Origin: DAOMOD01 sp964526035
Lineage (GTDB): Bacteria; Pseudomonadota; Gammaproteobacteria; Xanthomonadales; BPKI01
NCBI GenBank assembly: GCA_964526035.1
Contig: CAZGKE010000162.1
Location: 1 to 7,492 of the forward strand
DNA length: 7,492 nt
Direction of reading: 5' to 3'
Of this stretch, positions 1-7,492 are shown one piece after another (positions within the stretch are counted from its first letter, which is position 1; every line of letters starts with the position of its first letter). The notes under the pieces were generated by a model that did not search any database, was not told where the DNA came from, and saw nothing but the letters and a program-made list of their open reading frames with translations. A program made the translations under genes and the position numbers.

Positions 1-1
1 C

Positions 2-2532
<2,531 letters not shown>

Positions 2533-2536
<4 letters not shown>

Positions 2537-3009
2537 ACCGAATTCCCCTGACCATCGGTGGCGCCAAGCGCCTGCGCGAGGAGCTCGACATGCTGAAGAG
2601 CGTCAAGCGTCCGCAGGTGATCCAGGCCATCGCCGAGGCCCGCGCCCACGGCGACCTCAAGGAGAACGCCGAATACCATGCTGCTCGCGAACAGCAGAGC
2701 TTCATCGAGGGCCGCATCAAGGAGCTGGAGTCGGCGATGGCCGGCGCTGAGATCATCGACACCAGCAAGCTCAACGCCGGCAGCCGCGTGGTGTTCGGCG
2801 CGCACGTCGAACTGATGGACCTGCACAGCGACGAGGAATTCAGCTACCAGATCGTCGGCGACCTCGAAGCCAACATCAAGGACCGCCGCATCTCGGTCAG
2901 CTCACCGATGGCGCGCGCCCTGATCGGCAAGCACGAGGGCGATACGGTGGAGATCGTGGCGCCGAACGGCAAGCGGCTGTGCGAGATTCTCGGCGTCCGC
3001 TATGAGTAG
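2533..3009 (+). CDS. greA: Transcription elongation factor GreA
   Basis: Binds the secondary channel of RNA polymerase and stimulates cleavage of the backtracked RNA 3' end, rescuing stalled complexes. The 158-residue product matches the length of E. coli GreA. Residues 1-75 form the antiparallel coiled-coil finger, with the tip signature ARAHGDLKENAEYHAA. D41 (2653-2655) and E44 (2662-2664) are the acidic pair that coordinates the catalytic Mg2+ at the polymerase active site. Residues from about 80 to 158 are the FKBP-like domain, with VSSPMARALIGKHEGD near the end. The ATG start overlaps the carB stop by four bases. A good Shine-Dalgarno, AGGAG at 2520-2524, lies inside carB eight bases upstream, so the start is well supported. 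The carB-greA order is common in gammaproteobacteria. Intact tip acids argue for GreA rather than a Gre-like inhibitor such as Gfh1 or a Rnk-type protein. Confidence 0.98.
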
Positions 3010-3089
3010 CCGGGACCCGGGAGGCGGTGCGGTGACCGCGTGAGGAATCCGCAGCATCCGGACTTGAGCCTCCTTGCACGGGTGGCGGC
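3010..3089 (+). other. Intergenic spacer greA-rpfE, no clear terminator
   Basis: Eighty bases between the greA stop and the rpfE GTG. It contains short GC inverted pairs (for example GCGGT...ACCGC around 3024-3039) but no T-tract, so I see no intrinsic terminator. I also see no convincing -35/-10 pair. The simplest reading is read-through from carB-greA into rpfE-recJ. A weak internal promoter cannot be excluded by eye. Confidence 0.5.
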
Positions 3090-3974
3090 GTGCTGACGCT
3101 GCTGCTGCCGTCCCTGCCGAAAATCAGGCGCGATCCCGCGCTGCGGGAACTGCTCGACCCGCTGCTGACGCGTGCTGATCGTCTCGATGATCTTGCCGAA
3201 GGCCGCACGGCCCAGCTCGGCAAACTGTTCGGGCTGCAGCCGCTGCCGGCGGCGGCCCTGACGCGCAGCCGCGAAAGCCCGCCGCAGACCGAAGGCCTGT
3301 GGCTGCGCGCGGACCCGGGCCACGTGATGGTGGACATCGCCGCGGTGCGTCTGATGGCCTGCGGGGAGATGGACTTGACCGACGCCGAGCGCGCGGCGTT
3401 GGAGCCCGACCTTGCAGCGCTGTTCGCCGATGAGGGCATGGCCTTCGAGGCACCGTCGGTATCGCGCTGGTATCTGCGTCTGCCCGACGATTCGTCCTTG
3501 CCCACCTTTCATCCGCCGGAGCTGGCGCTGGGCGCGGACCTCGAGGACTGGCTGCCGACGGGCGCGGAGCAGGGGCGCTGGCGCAGGCTGCTGAACGAGA
3601 CCCAGGTGCTGTTGCACCAGCATCCGGTCAATGCAGCGCGTCTCGCGCAGGGGAGGATCGCCATCAACAGCCTGTGGTTCTGGGGCGCAGGCCGGCTGCC
3701 GACCAAGGTTCATGCGCCCTGCCATTGGGTCGCCTCCAACGAGCCGCTGCTGCTGGCGCTGGCTGCGCTGGCCGGCATCACTGGCGAGGCGTCCGGCGAG
3801 GAAGGGCTGGTCGATCTGCATGGCGCAAGCATCGCCGCGGTGACCAATGCGCTTGGCCACGCCGCCACTGGCGCGCTCCTGGTCTTCGCCGACGGCCCCC
3901 GTTACCGCGTGTCGCGCTGGCAGCGCCTGCGCTTCTGGCGACGTGTCCCGCATGCGGCGGGGGAGGGGACATGA
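3090..3974 (+). CDS. rpfE: RpfE-type regulatory protein (ApgM-like, function unsettled)
   Basis: A 294-residue cytoplasmic-looking protein with no signal peptide or membrane helix. It matches my memory of the RpfE family of Xanthomonas, encoded beside recJ in the rpf region that governs extracellular enzymes, exopolysaccharide and virulence. Recognisable pieces are the N-terminal LTLLLPSLP, WLRADPGHVMVDIAAVRLM (residues 71-89), and a central block with HPVN (178-181) followed by INSLWFWGAG (192-201). That block resembles the HPxN...N.IWL.GxG stretch of archaeal-type cofactor-independent phosphoglycerate mutases, and relatives are often annotated simply as phosphoglycerate mutase. The protein is shorter than a full ApgM and I cannot identify a complete two-metal catalytic set, so mutase activity is doubtful. 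The start is GTG at 3090, the only usable start in frame after the stop at 3033-3035; its ribosome-binding site is weak. The end overlaps recJ by ATGA. The family call is firm, the function is not. Confidence 0.85.
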   Translation: MLTLLLPSLPKIRRDPALRELLDPLLTRADRLDDLAEGRTAQLGKLFGLQPLPAAALTRSRESPPQTEGLWLRADPGHVMVDIAAVRLMACGEMDLTDAERAALEPDLAALFADEGMAFEAPSVSRWYLRLPDDSSLPTFHPPELALGADLEDWLPTGAEQGRWRRLLNETQVLLHQHPVNAARLAQGRIAINSLWFWGAGRLPTKVHAPCHWVASNEPLLLALAALAGITGEASGEEGLVDLHGASIAAVTNALGHAATGALLVFADGPRYRVSRWQRLRFWRRVPHAAGEGT

Positions 3975-5689
3975 ATCCCGTGCGCCTGCGCCGCCGCAAC
4001 GCAGCTTCATGGAACGGGATCGATACACGCCTGCACCCGGTGCTGTGCCGCGTCCTTGCCGGGCGCGGGCTGGCATCACCAACCGAAGCCGAATACCGGC
4101 TGGCCGCGCTGGCGCAGCCAGACCGAATGGGCGGTATCGACCGTGCCACCGAACTTCTCGCCGCGGCCATCGCGGCCGATCACGGTATTCTCGTGGTGGG
4201 TGACTTCGACGCCGATGGCGCCACCGGCAGCGCCGTTGCGGTACGCGGCCTGCGCATGCTCGGCGCACGCCGGGTGGGTTTCCGCGTACCGCACCGCATG
4301 CGCCATGGCTACGGACTCAGCCCGGCGCTGGTGGACGAGATCGACGCCGGGGAAGCCGACTTGATCCTCACTGTAGACAACGGCGTGGCCAGCCACGCCG
4401 GCGTGGTCAGGGCCCACGAGCGCGGGATGCGAGTAGTGATCAGCGACCATCACCTGCCCGGCGAAACGCTGCCGGCCGCCGATGCCATGGTCAATCCCAA
4501 TCTCCCGGGCGATCCGTTTCCAAGCAAGGCCTTGGCCGGCGTCGGCGTGGTGTTCTACCTGCTGCTTGCGCTGCGCGCGAAGCTGCGCGGGCAGGCGCGA
4601 TTCGAGAGCGGCAAGGAACCGGATCTGCGCGACCTGCTGGATCTGGTGGCGGTGGGTACGGTCGCCGATCTGGTGCCGCTCGACTACAACAACCGCGTGC
4701 TGGTCGATGCCGGCCTGCGGCGCATCCGCCAAGGTCGCGCCTCGGCCGGCATTGCCGCGCTGTTGGAGGTGGCCGGGCGTGATCCATCGCGCGTCGCGGC
4801 TTCCGATCTCGGCTTCGCGGTCGCGCCGAGGATCAACGCCGCGGGCCGGCTTGATGACATGAGCGTCGGCATCGCCTGCCTGCTCAGTGACGACCGCGCT
4901 CACGCGCGCGAACTGGCGGGCATCCTCGACGGCATCAACCGCGAACGGCGCACCCTGCAGCGCGACATGCTGGTCGAGGCTGATGCCGCGGTGGCCGAAC
5001 TGGACCTGCAGCCGGGTGGTAACGGCCCGGTGGGCCTGAGCCTGTTTCGCGACAGCTGGCATCCCGGCGTGGTGGGGCTGGTGGCGTCGCGTCTGAAGGA
5101 ACGCCTGCATCGGCCGGTGGTGGCTTTCGCGCCCGGCGAGGACGACCTGCTGCGCGGCTCGGCGCGCTCCATTCCCGGATTCCACGTGCGCGATGCGCTT
5201 GCCGCTGTGGATGCCGCGCATCCTGGCCTGATCGAGCGCTTCGGCGGTCACGCCATGGCCGCCGGACTGAGCCTGCGCCTCTCCCACTACCCGGCCTTCG
5301 CCGAGCATTTCGATGCGGCGGCGCGGCGCAGTCTGGATGACGATGCACTGGACCGCGTGGTGCTGACCGATGGCCCGCTCGGCGCGAACGACTACGAACA
5401 CAAGCTGGCCTGCGTGCTGCGCGACGCCGGTCCCTGGGGGCAGGCGTTTCCCGAGCCGCTGTTCGACGATGCATTCGAGGTGTGCGACTACGCGCCGATG
5501 GGCCAGGGGCACTTGCGCATGCAGGTGCGCGCGGAAGGTATGCGCGAGCCGGTCACCGCAGTCGAGTTCGGCCACTACAACGGCGGCAGCCTGCCGGGCA
5601 GTCTGCATCTCGCATTCCAGCTCGAACCCGACGAATGGCGCGGCCGCCGCGCCGCGCGCCTGGTGGTGCGTCATCGGCTGCCTCTTTAG
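3971..5689 (+). CDS. recJ: Single-stranded-DNA-specific 5'-3' exonuclease RecJ
   Basis: Degrades ssDNA from the 5' end, preparing gaps and ends for RecF-pathway recombination and acting in mismatch and base excision repair. The 572-residue product is close to the 577 residues of E. coli RecJ and colinear with it. DHH-family motifs: I, GDFDADGATG (D78, D80, D82); II, VDNG (D136); III, SDHH (D159, H160, H161), followed by NPNLPGDPFPSK and AGVGVVFYLLLALR; then PRINAAGRLDDMS (286-298). The DHHA1 part carries GSARSIPGF (A398 where E. coli has Gly) and FGGHAMAAGLSL (424-435). The C-terminal OB-like region includes DAGPWGQAFPEPLFD. These metal-binding residues indicate an active nuclease. The ATG at 3971 overlaps the rpfE stop, and GGGAGGGG at 3961-3968 supplies a Shine-Dalgarno, although the frame stays open further upstream. 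The gene ends before a convergent hairpin region facing dbpA. Confidence 0.97.
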   Translation: MNPVRLRRRNAASWNGIDTRLHPVLCRVLAGRGLASPTEAEYRLAALAQPDRMGGIDRATELLAAAIAADHGILVVGDFDADGATGSAVAVRGLRMLGARRVGFRVPHRMRHGYGLSPALVDEIDAGEADLILTVDNGVASHAGVVRAHERGMRVVISDHHLPGETLPAADAMVNPNLPGDPFPSKALAGVGVVFYLLLALRAKLRGQARFESGKEPDLRDLLDLVAVGTVADLVPLDYNNRVLVDAGLRRIRQGRASAGIAALLEVAGRDPSRVAASDLGFAVAPRINAAGRLDDMSVGIACLLSDDRAHARELAGILDGINRERRTLQRDMLVEADAAVAELDLQPGGNGPVGLSLFRDSWHPGVVGLVASRLKERLHRPVVAFAPGEDDLLRGSARSIPGFHVRDALAAVDAAHPGLIERFGGHAMAAGLSLRLSHYPAFAEHFDAAARRSLDDDALDRVVLTDGPLGANDYEHKLACVLRDAGPWGQAFPEPLFDDAFEVCDYAPMGQGHLRMQVRAEGMREPVTAVEFGHYNGGSLPGSLHLAFQLEPDEWRGRRAARLVVRHRLPL

Positions 5690-5710
5690 AACCTTTACCT
5701 GCGGCCGACG

Positions 5711-5748
5711 ATTCTCGATGTAGAAGGAGCGGCGAAAGCCGCGATCAG
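5711..5748. repeat. REP-like palindromic intergenic repeat, left copy
   Basis: Just past the recJ stop lies GATGTAGAAGGAGCGGC followed by GAAAGCCGCGATCAG up to the edge of the N gap. The core is a perfect 5-bp stem, GCGGC (5729-5733) and GCCGC (5738-5742), closed by GAAA, a GNRA-type tetraloop in the plus-strand transcript. The GTAG just before the hairpin resembles the head of REP elements in Stenotrophomonas and Pseudomonas. I recall very similar GTAGGAGCGGC...GCCGCGA repeats dispersed in Xanthomonadales genomes. It may also slow or end transcription of recJ, but no T-tract follows in the visible sequence. Copy number in this genome cannot be judged from one window. Confidence 0.65.
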
Positions 5749-5848
5749 NNNNNNNNNNNNNNNNNNNNNNNNNNNNNNNNNNNNNNNNNNNNNNNNNNNN
5801 NNNNNNNNNNNNNNNNNNNNNNNNNNNNNNNNNNNNNNNNNNNNNNNN
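5749..5848. other. Assembly gap of exactly 100 N
   Basis: One hundred undetermined bases, the usual placeholder for a scaffold join of unknown length. The left contig ends with, and the right contig begins with, the same 20 bases. The true separation could therefore be zero (an unmerged overlap), or the gap could hide further repeat copies or an inserted element. Any protein reading through this stretch is meaningless. Confidence 0.99.
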
Positions 5849-5883
5849 GCGGCGAAAGCCGCGATCAGGGTCCCATTCCGACC
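5849..5883. repeat. REP-like palindromic repeat, right copy at gap edge
   Basis: The right side of the gap starts with GCGGCGAAAGCCGCGATCAG (5849-5868), identical to 5729-5748, and continues GGTCCCATTCCGACC, itself a weak 4-bp inverted pair (GGTC 5869-5872, GACC 5880-5883). Read on the minus strand, the hairpin lies about 27 bases after the dbpA stop and could act as its 3' stem-loop; no T-tract is visible. It may be a second physical copy or the same copy sequenced at both contig ends. Confidence 0.6.
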
Positions 5884-5888
5884 GTCGC

Positions 5889-7262
5889 TCAGATCCTCCG
5901 GACGCGTATGTTGCGGCCCTTGATCTTCCCGGCCTGCAGGCTGGCCGTTGCCCTGTCTGCCTGGGCAGCCCTGACCGCGACGTAGGAACGGGTGGGAAAG
6001 ATGTCGATCTTGCCTATGGCATCGGCCGCAAGTCCGGCAGCGCCGGTCAGCGCACCAAGGATGTCCCCGGGGCGCAGCTTGTCGCTGCGGCCGGCGTCGA
6101 TGCGCAGCGTCGCCATGGCCGCCTTCGGGACACTCTTGGGTTTGGCTGCTGCGGCAGGCGCCGCGGTCCAGCGCAGCTTGATGCCGAGGCGGTCCTCCAG
6201 GGTCAGGGCGCGCGGGGTTTCGCGCGGCGTGACCAGGCTCAGCGCCAGGCCGGGGCTTCCGGCACGCGCGGTGCGCCCGATGCGGTGCAGGTAGATGTCG
6301 GGGTCGCTTGGCAGCTCGTAGTTCACCACGCACGCAAGCTCCTTCACATCGAGCCCTCGCGCGGCGACATCGCTGGCGACCAGCACGGCGAGACTGCGGT
6401 TGGCGAAGCGGACCAGGACCTCGTCGCGGTCGCGCTGTTCCAGATCGCCATGCAGCGCCGCGGCGCTGAAGCCGAGCCGATCGAGATGCTCGGCCACGTC
6501 GTCGACGTCGCGCTTGGTGTTGCAGAACACCACGGTGGACTCGGGGCTATGCAGCAACAGCAGGCCAGCCAGCGCGGACGGCTTGTCCGACAGCGCGACC
6601 TCGTGAAACCACTGCTCGACGTCGGGTTGCCCGGTCACGTCTCCCGCGCTGATCTCCAGCGGATTGCGCAGCGTGGCGCGGCCGATGGCGCGGATCGCCT
6701 CGGGCCAGGTGGCGGAGAACAGCAGGCTCTGGCGCTGCTTCGGCAGGCGTTTCGCGATGTCTCGGATGGCCTCCTCGAAGCCCATGTCGAGCATGCGGTC
6801 GGCTTCGTCGAGGACGAACATCTTGATCTCCTTCGGATCAAGCGCGCCCTTGCGCAGCATCTCCTGTACCCGTCCCGGCGTCCCGACGACTATGTGCGGC
6901 GCGTGCGTCAGCGAGGCGATCTGAGGCCCCAGCGGAATGCCGCCAGTGAGCAGCGTCAGCTTGACGTTGGGAATGCCCATGGCCAGCCGGCGCAGTTCCT
7001 TGGCCACCTGGTCGGCCAGCTCGCGGGTCGGACACAGCACCAGCGCCTGGGTGCGGATGGCGCCGACGTCGAGGTGCTGCAGCAGGCCGAGGCCAAAGGC
7101 CGCAGTCTTGCCGCTGCCGGTGGGCGCCTGCGCGATCACGTCCTTGCCGTCGAGAACCGGGGGCAGGGTGGCGGCCTGGATCGGCGTGGGCGCGCTGTAG
7201 CCGGCGGCGTCAATGGCCTGGCGAAGGGCGGGTATCAGGGGTAGTTCGTCGAAGGAGTGCAT
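5889..7262 (-). CDS. dbpA: ATP-dependent RNA helicase DbpA (DEAD-box, 23S rRNA-specific)
   Basis: A DEAD-box helicase that helps late assembly of the 50S subunit. In E. coli the C-terminal domain docks on hairpin 92 of 23S rRNA and the core unwinds nearby helices. The 457-residue product equals E. coli DbpA in length. Motifs: Q motif (F4 to Q29), Walker A APTGSGKT (46-53), PTRELA (78-83), TPGR (128-131), DEAD (152-155), SAT (183-185), ARGLD (301-305) and HRIGRTARAG (326-335). A low-complexity Ala/Pro/Lys linker follows near residues 358-373. The C-terminal RNA-binding domain holds KLRPGDILGALTG and IGKIDIFPTRSYVAV, which separates DbpA from RhlB, RhlE, SrmB and CsdA. I start at the ATG giving MHSFDELPL, since homologous sequence begins there. 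The frame extends 33 codons upstream to an ATG at 7361, but that stretch looks noncoding and runs to the edge of prfB. The Shine-Dalgarno is weak. The gene converges on recJ and diverges from prfB. Confidence 0.97.
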   Translation of the reverse strand: MHSFDELPLIPALRQAIDAAGYSAPTPIQAATLPPVLDGKDVIAQAPTGSGKTAAFGLGLLQHLDVGAIRTQALVLCPTRELADQVAKELRRLAMGIPNVKLTLLTGGIPLGPQIASLTHAPHIVVGTPGRVQEMLRKGALDPKEIKMFVLDEADRMLDMGFEEAIRDIAKRLPKQRQSLLFSATWPEAIRAIGRATLRNPLEISAGDVTGQPDVEQWFHEVALSDKPSALAGLLLLHSPESTVVFCNTKRDVDDVAEHLDRLGFSAAALHGDLEQRDRDEVLVRFANRSLAVLVASDVAARGLDVKELACVVNYELPSDPDIYLHRIGRTARAGSPGLALSLVTPRETPRALTLEDRLGIKLRWTAAPAAAAKPKSVPKAAMATLRIDAGRSDKLRPGDILGALTGAAGLAADAIGKIDIFPTRSYVAVRAAQADRATASLQAGKIKGRNIRVRRI

Positions 7263-7366
7263 GCGACATGATCGCAGGCTTCGTTCGTCGGTGTGCACAT
7301 GGCCGGATGCATCGGCATCTGGCGCTCTGCTATTCTTGCGCGCTTTTCCGCAGTGCAACATCCGCC
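7263..7366. promoter_or_regulatory. Divergent dbpA/prfB intergenic region with candidate prfB promoter
   Basis: 104 bases separate the two starts, so both promoters should lie here. For prfB, TGC-TATTCT (7328-7336) looks like an extended -10, about 30 bases before the ATG, with no good -35. For dbpA, minus-strand TTGCAC (complement of 7353-7358) could be a -35 with a poor -10 (AATAGC) about 18 bases on. The two candidates overlap, which would make them mutually interfering. This is by-eye matching only. Confidence 0.3.
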
Positions 7367-7492
7367 ATGATCGAGACCAACCCCGTTCGCGACCAGATCG
7401 CCGACCTGAAGCGCCGCATCCTCGCGCTCAGGGGGTTTCTTTGACTACGATGCCCAGCGTGAGCGCCTCGAGGAAGTCACCCGCGAACTGGA
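7367..7492 (+). CDS. prfB: Peptide chain release factor 2 (RF2), N-terminal fragment, with programmed +1 frameshift
   Basis: RF2 recognises UGA and UAA stop codons and triggers peptide release. The zero frame reads MIETNPVRDQIADLKRRILA and then LRGFL, followed by UGA as codon 26 (7442-7444), exactly the codon position in E. coli prfB. Skipping one base at CTT-T continues as DYDAQRERLEEVTRELE, colinear with E. coli RF2 (DYDAKKERLEEVNAELE). The apparent early stop is therefore normal autoregulated recoding, not a pseudogene. Only about 41 residues of the N-terminal helical domain are visible before the window ends; the codon-recognition (SPF) and GGQ domains lie beyond. The ATG at 7367 is the only sensible start; its Shine-Dalgarno is poor. 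prfB is usually followed by lysS. It is too short and too interrupted to be found by simple open-frame searches. Confidence 0.96.
7430..7445 (+). promoter_or_regulatory. prfB programmed +1 frameshift site
   Basis: AGGGGG (7430-7435), then TTT, slippery CTT (7439-7441), stop TGA (7442-7444) and C (7445). This is the RF2 recoding signal: an internal Shine-Dalgarno-like hexamer at the fixed short distance from CUU, then a UGA made weak by the following C. When RF2 is scarce, the ribosome pauses at UGA, the CUU-bound tRNA slips to UUU, and translation resumes at GAC. When RF2 is plentiful, a 25-residue peptide is released. The only visible difference from the E. coli site is TTT for TAT in the spacer codon. 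Confidence 0.97.

Noticed and set aside
3000..4268. A 422-codon minus-strand frame over rpfE and the start of recJ
   Set aside because: It is Arg/Gln/Gly-rich shadow sequence. The plus-strand genes explain the region, including precise ATGA overlap and ribosome-binding site.
4076..5674. A 532-codon open frame antisense to recJ
   Set aside because: The recJ frame on the plus strand has all family motifs over its full length. Long antisense frames are expected in GC-rich codons, and the antisense product is a His/Arg/Gln-rich composition with no recognisable domain.
5690..5748. Rho-independent terminator of recJ
   Set aside because: The hairpin is strong but short and is followed by GATCAG, not a T-tract; termination here is possible but not supported by the visible sequence.
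5711..5883. CRISPR array interrupted by the gap
   Set aside because: Only one short unit is seen on each side. It is a hairpin with a GTAG head typical of REP elements, with no spacer of regular length and no cas genes nearby.
5482..6333. Open frames on either strand reading through the N run
   Set aside because: They depend on undetermined bases and mix recJ or dbpA shadow frames; no protein can be claimed across the gap.
7263..7361. N-terminal extension of dbpA to the ATG at 7361
   Set aside because: The 33 extra residues match nothing in DEAD-box proteins, would leave almost no room for promoters beside prfB, and the shorter form matches the E. coli length exactly.
7367..7444. prfB as a pseudogene because of the stop at codon 26
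   Set aside because: The stop lies in a perfect programmed-frameshift context and the +1 frame continues with RF2 sequence.

Overview
The window is GC-rich proteobacterial chromosome, very probably from the Xanthomonadales/Lysobacterales (Xanthomonadaceae or Rhodanobacteraceae). The evidence is the gene order carB-greA-rpfE-recJ followed by prfB, the RpfE-type protein (a family characteristic of this group), and a GTAG/GGAGCGGC...GCCGC intergenic palindrome of the kind scattered through these genomes. The taxonomic call is inference from gene content, not from a marker-gene comparison.

Layout. On the plus strand: the 3' four-fifths of carB (carbamoyl-phosphate synthase large subunit, cut by the left edge), then greA (transcript cleavage factor), whose start overlaps the carB stop by ATGA. 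After an 80-base gap comes rpfE (GTG start), then recJ (5'-3' ssDNA exonuclease), whose start overlaps the rpfE stop by ATGA. The four genes are codirectional and tightly packed, so they probably form one operon or an overlapping pair of operons. Past recJ is a 199-base convergent intergenic region. It holds a GC-rich hairpin repeat and a 100-N scaffold gap, and the two sides of the gap carry the same 20 bases. On the minus strand follows dbpA (DEAD-box helicase that acts on 23S rRNA), complete and exactly the length of the E. coli protein. Divergent from dbpA, across about 104 bases, the right edge catches the start of prfB (release factor 2) with its classic in-frame UGA and programmed +1 frameshift site.

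How the genes work together: this is a housekeeping block rather than an accessory island (pyrimidine/arginine precursor synthesis, transcription elongation rescue, DNA repair, ribosome assembly, translation termination). The least understood gene is rpfE. In Xanthomonas it belongs to the rpf (regulation of pathogenicity factors) region near the DSF quorum-sensing genes, but its biochemical role is not settled. I found no evidence of a new defence system, CRISPR array, prophage or transposon in the visible sequence. The main open questions are what, if anything, lies in the N gap, what the ApgM-like RpfE protein does, and whether the DSF genes lie beyond the right edge.
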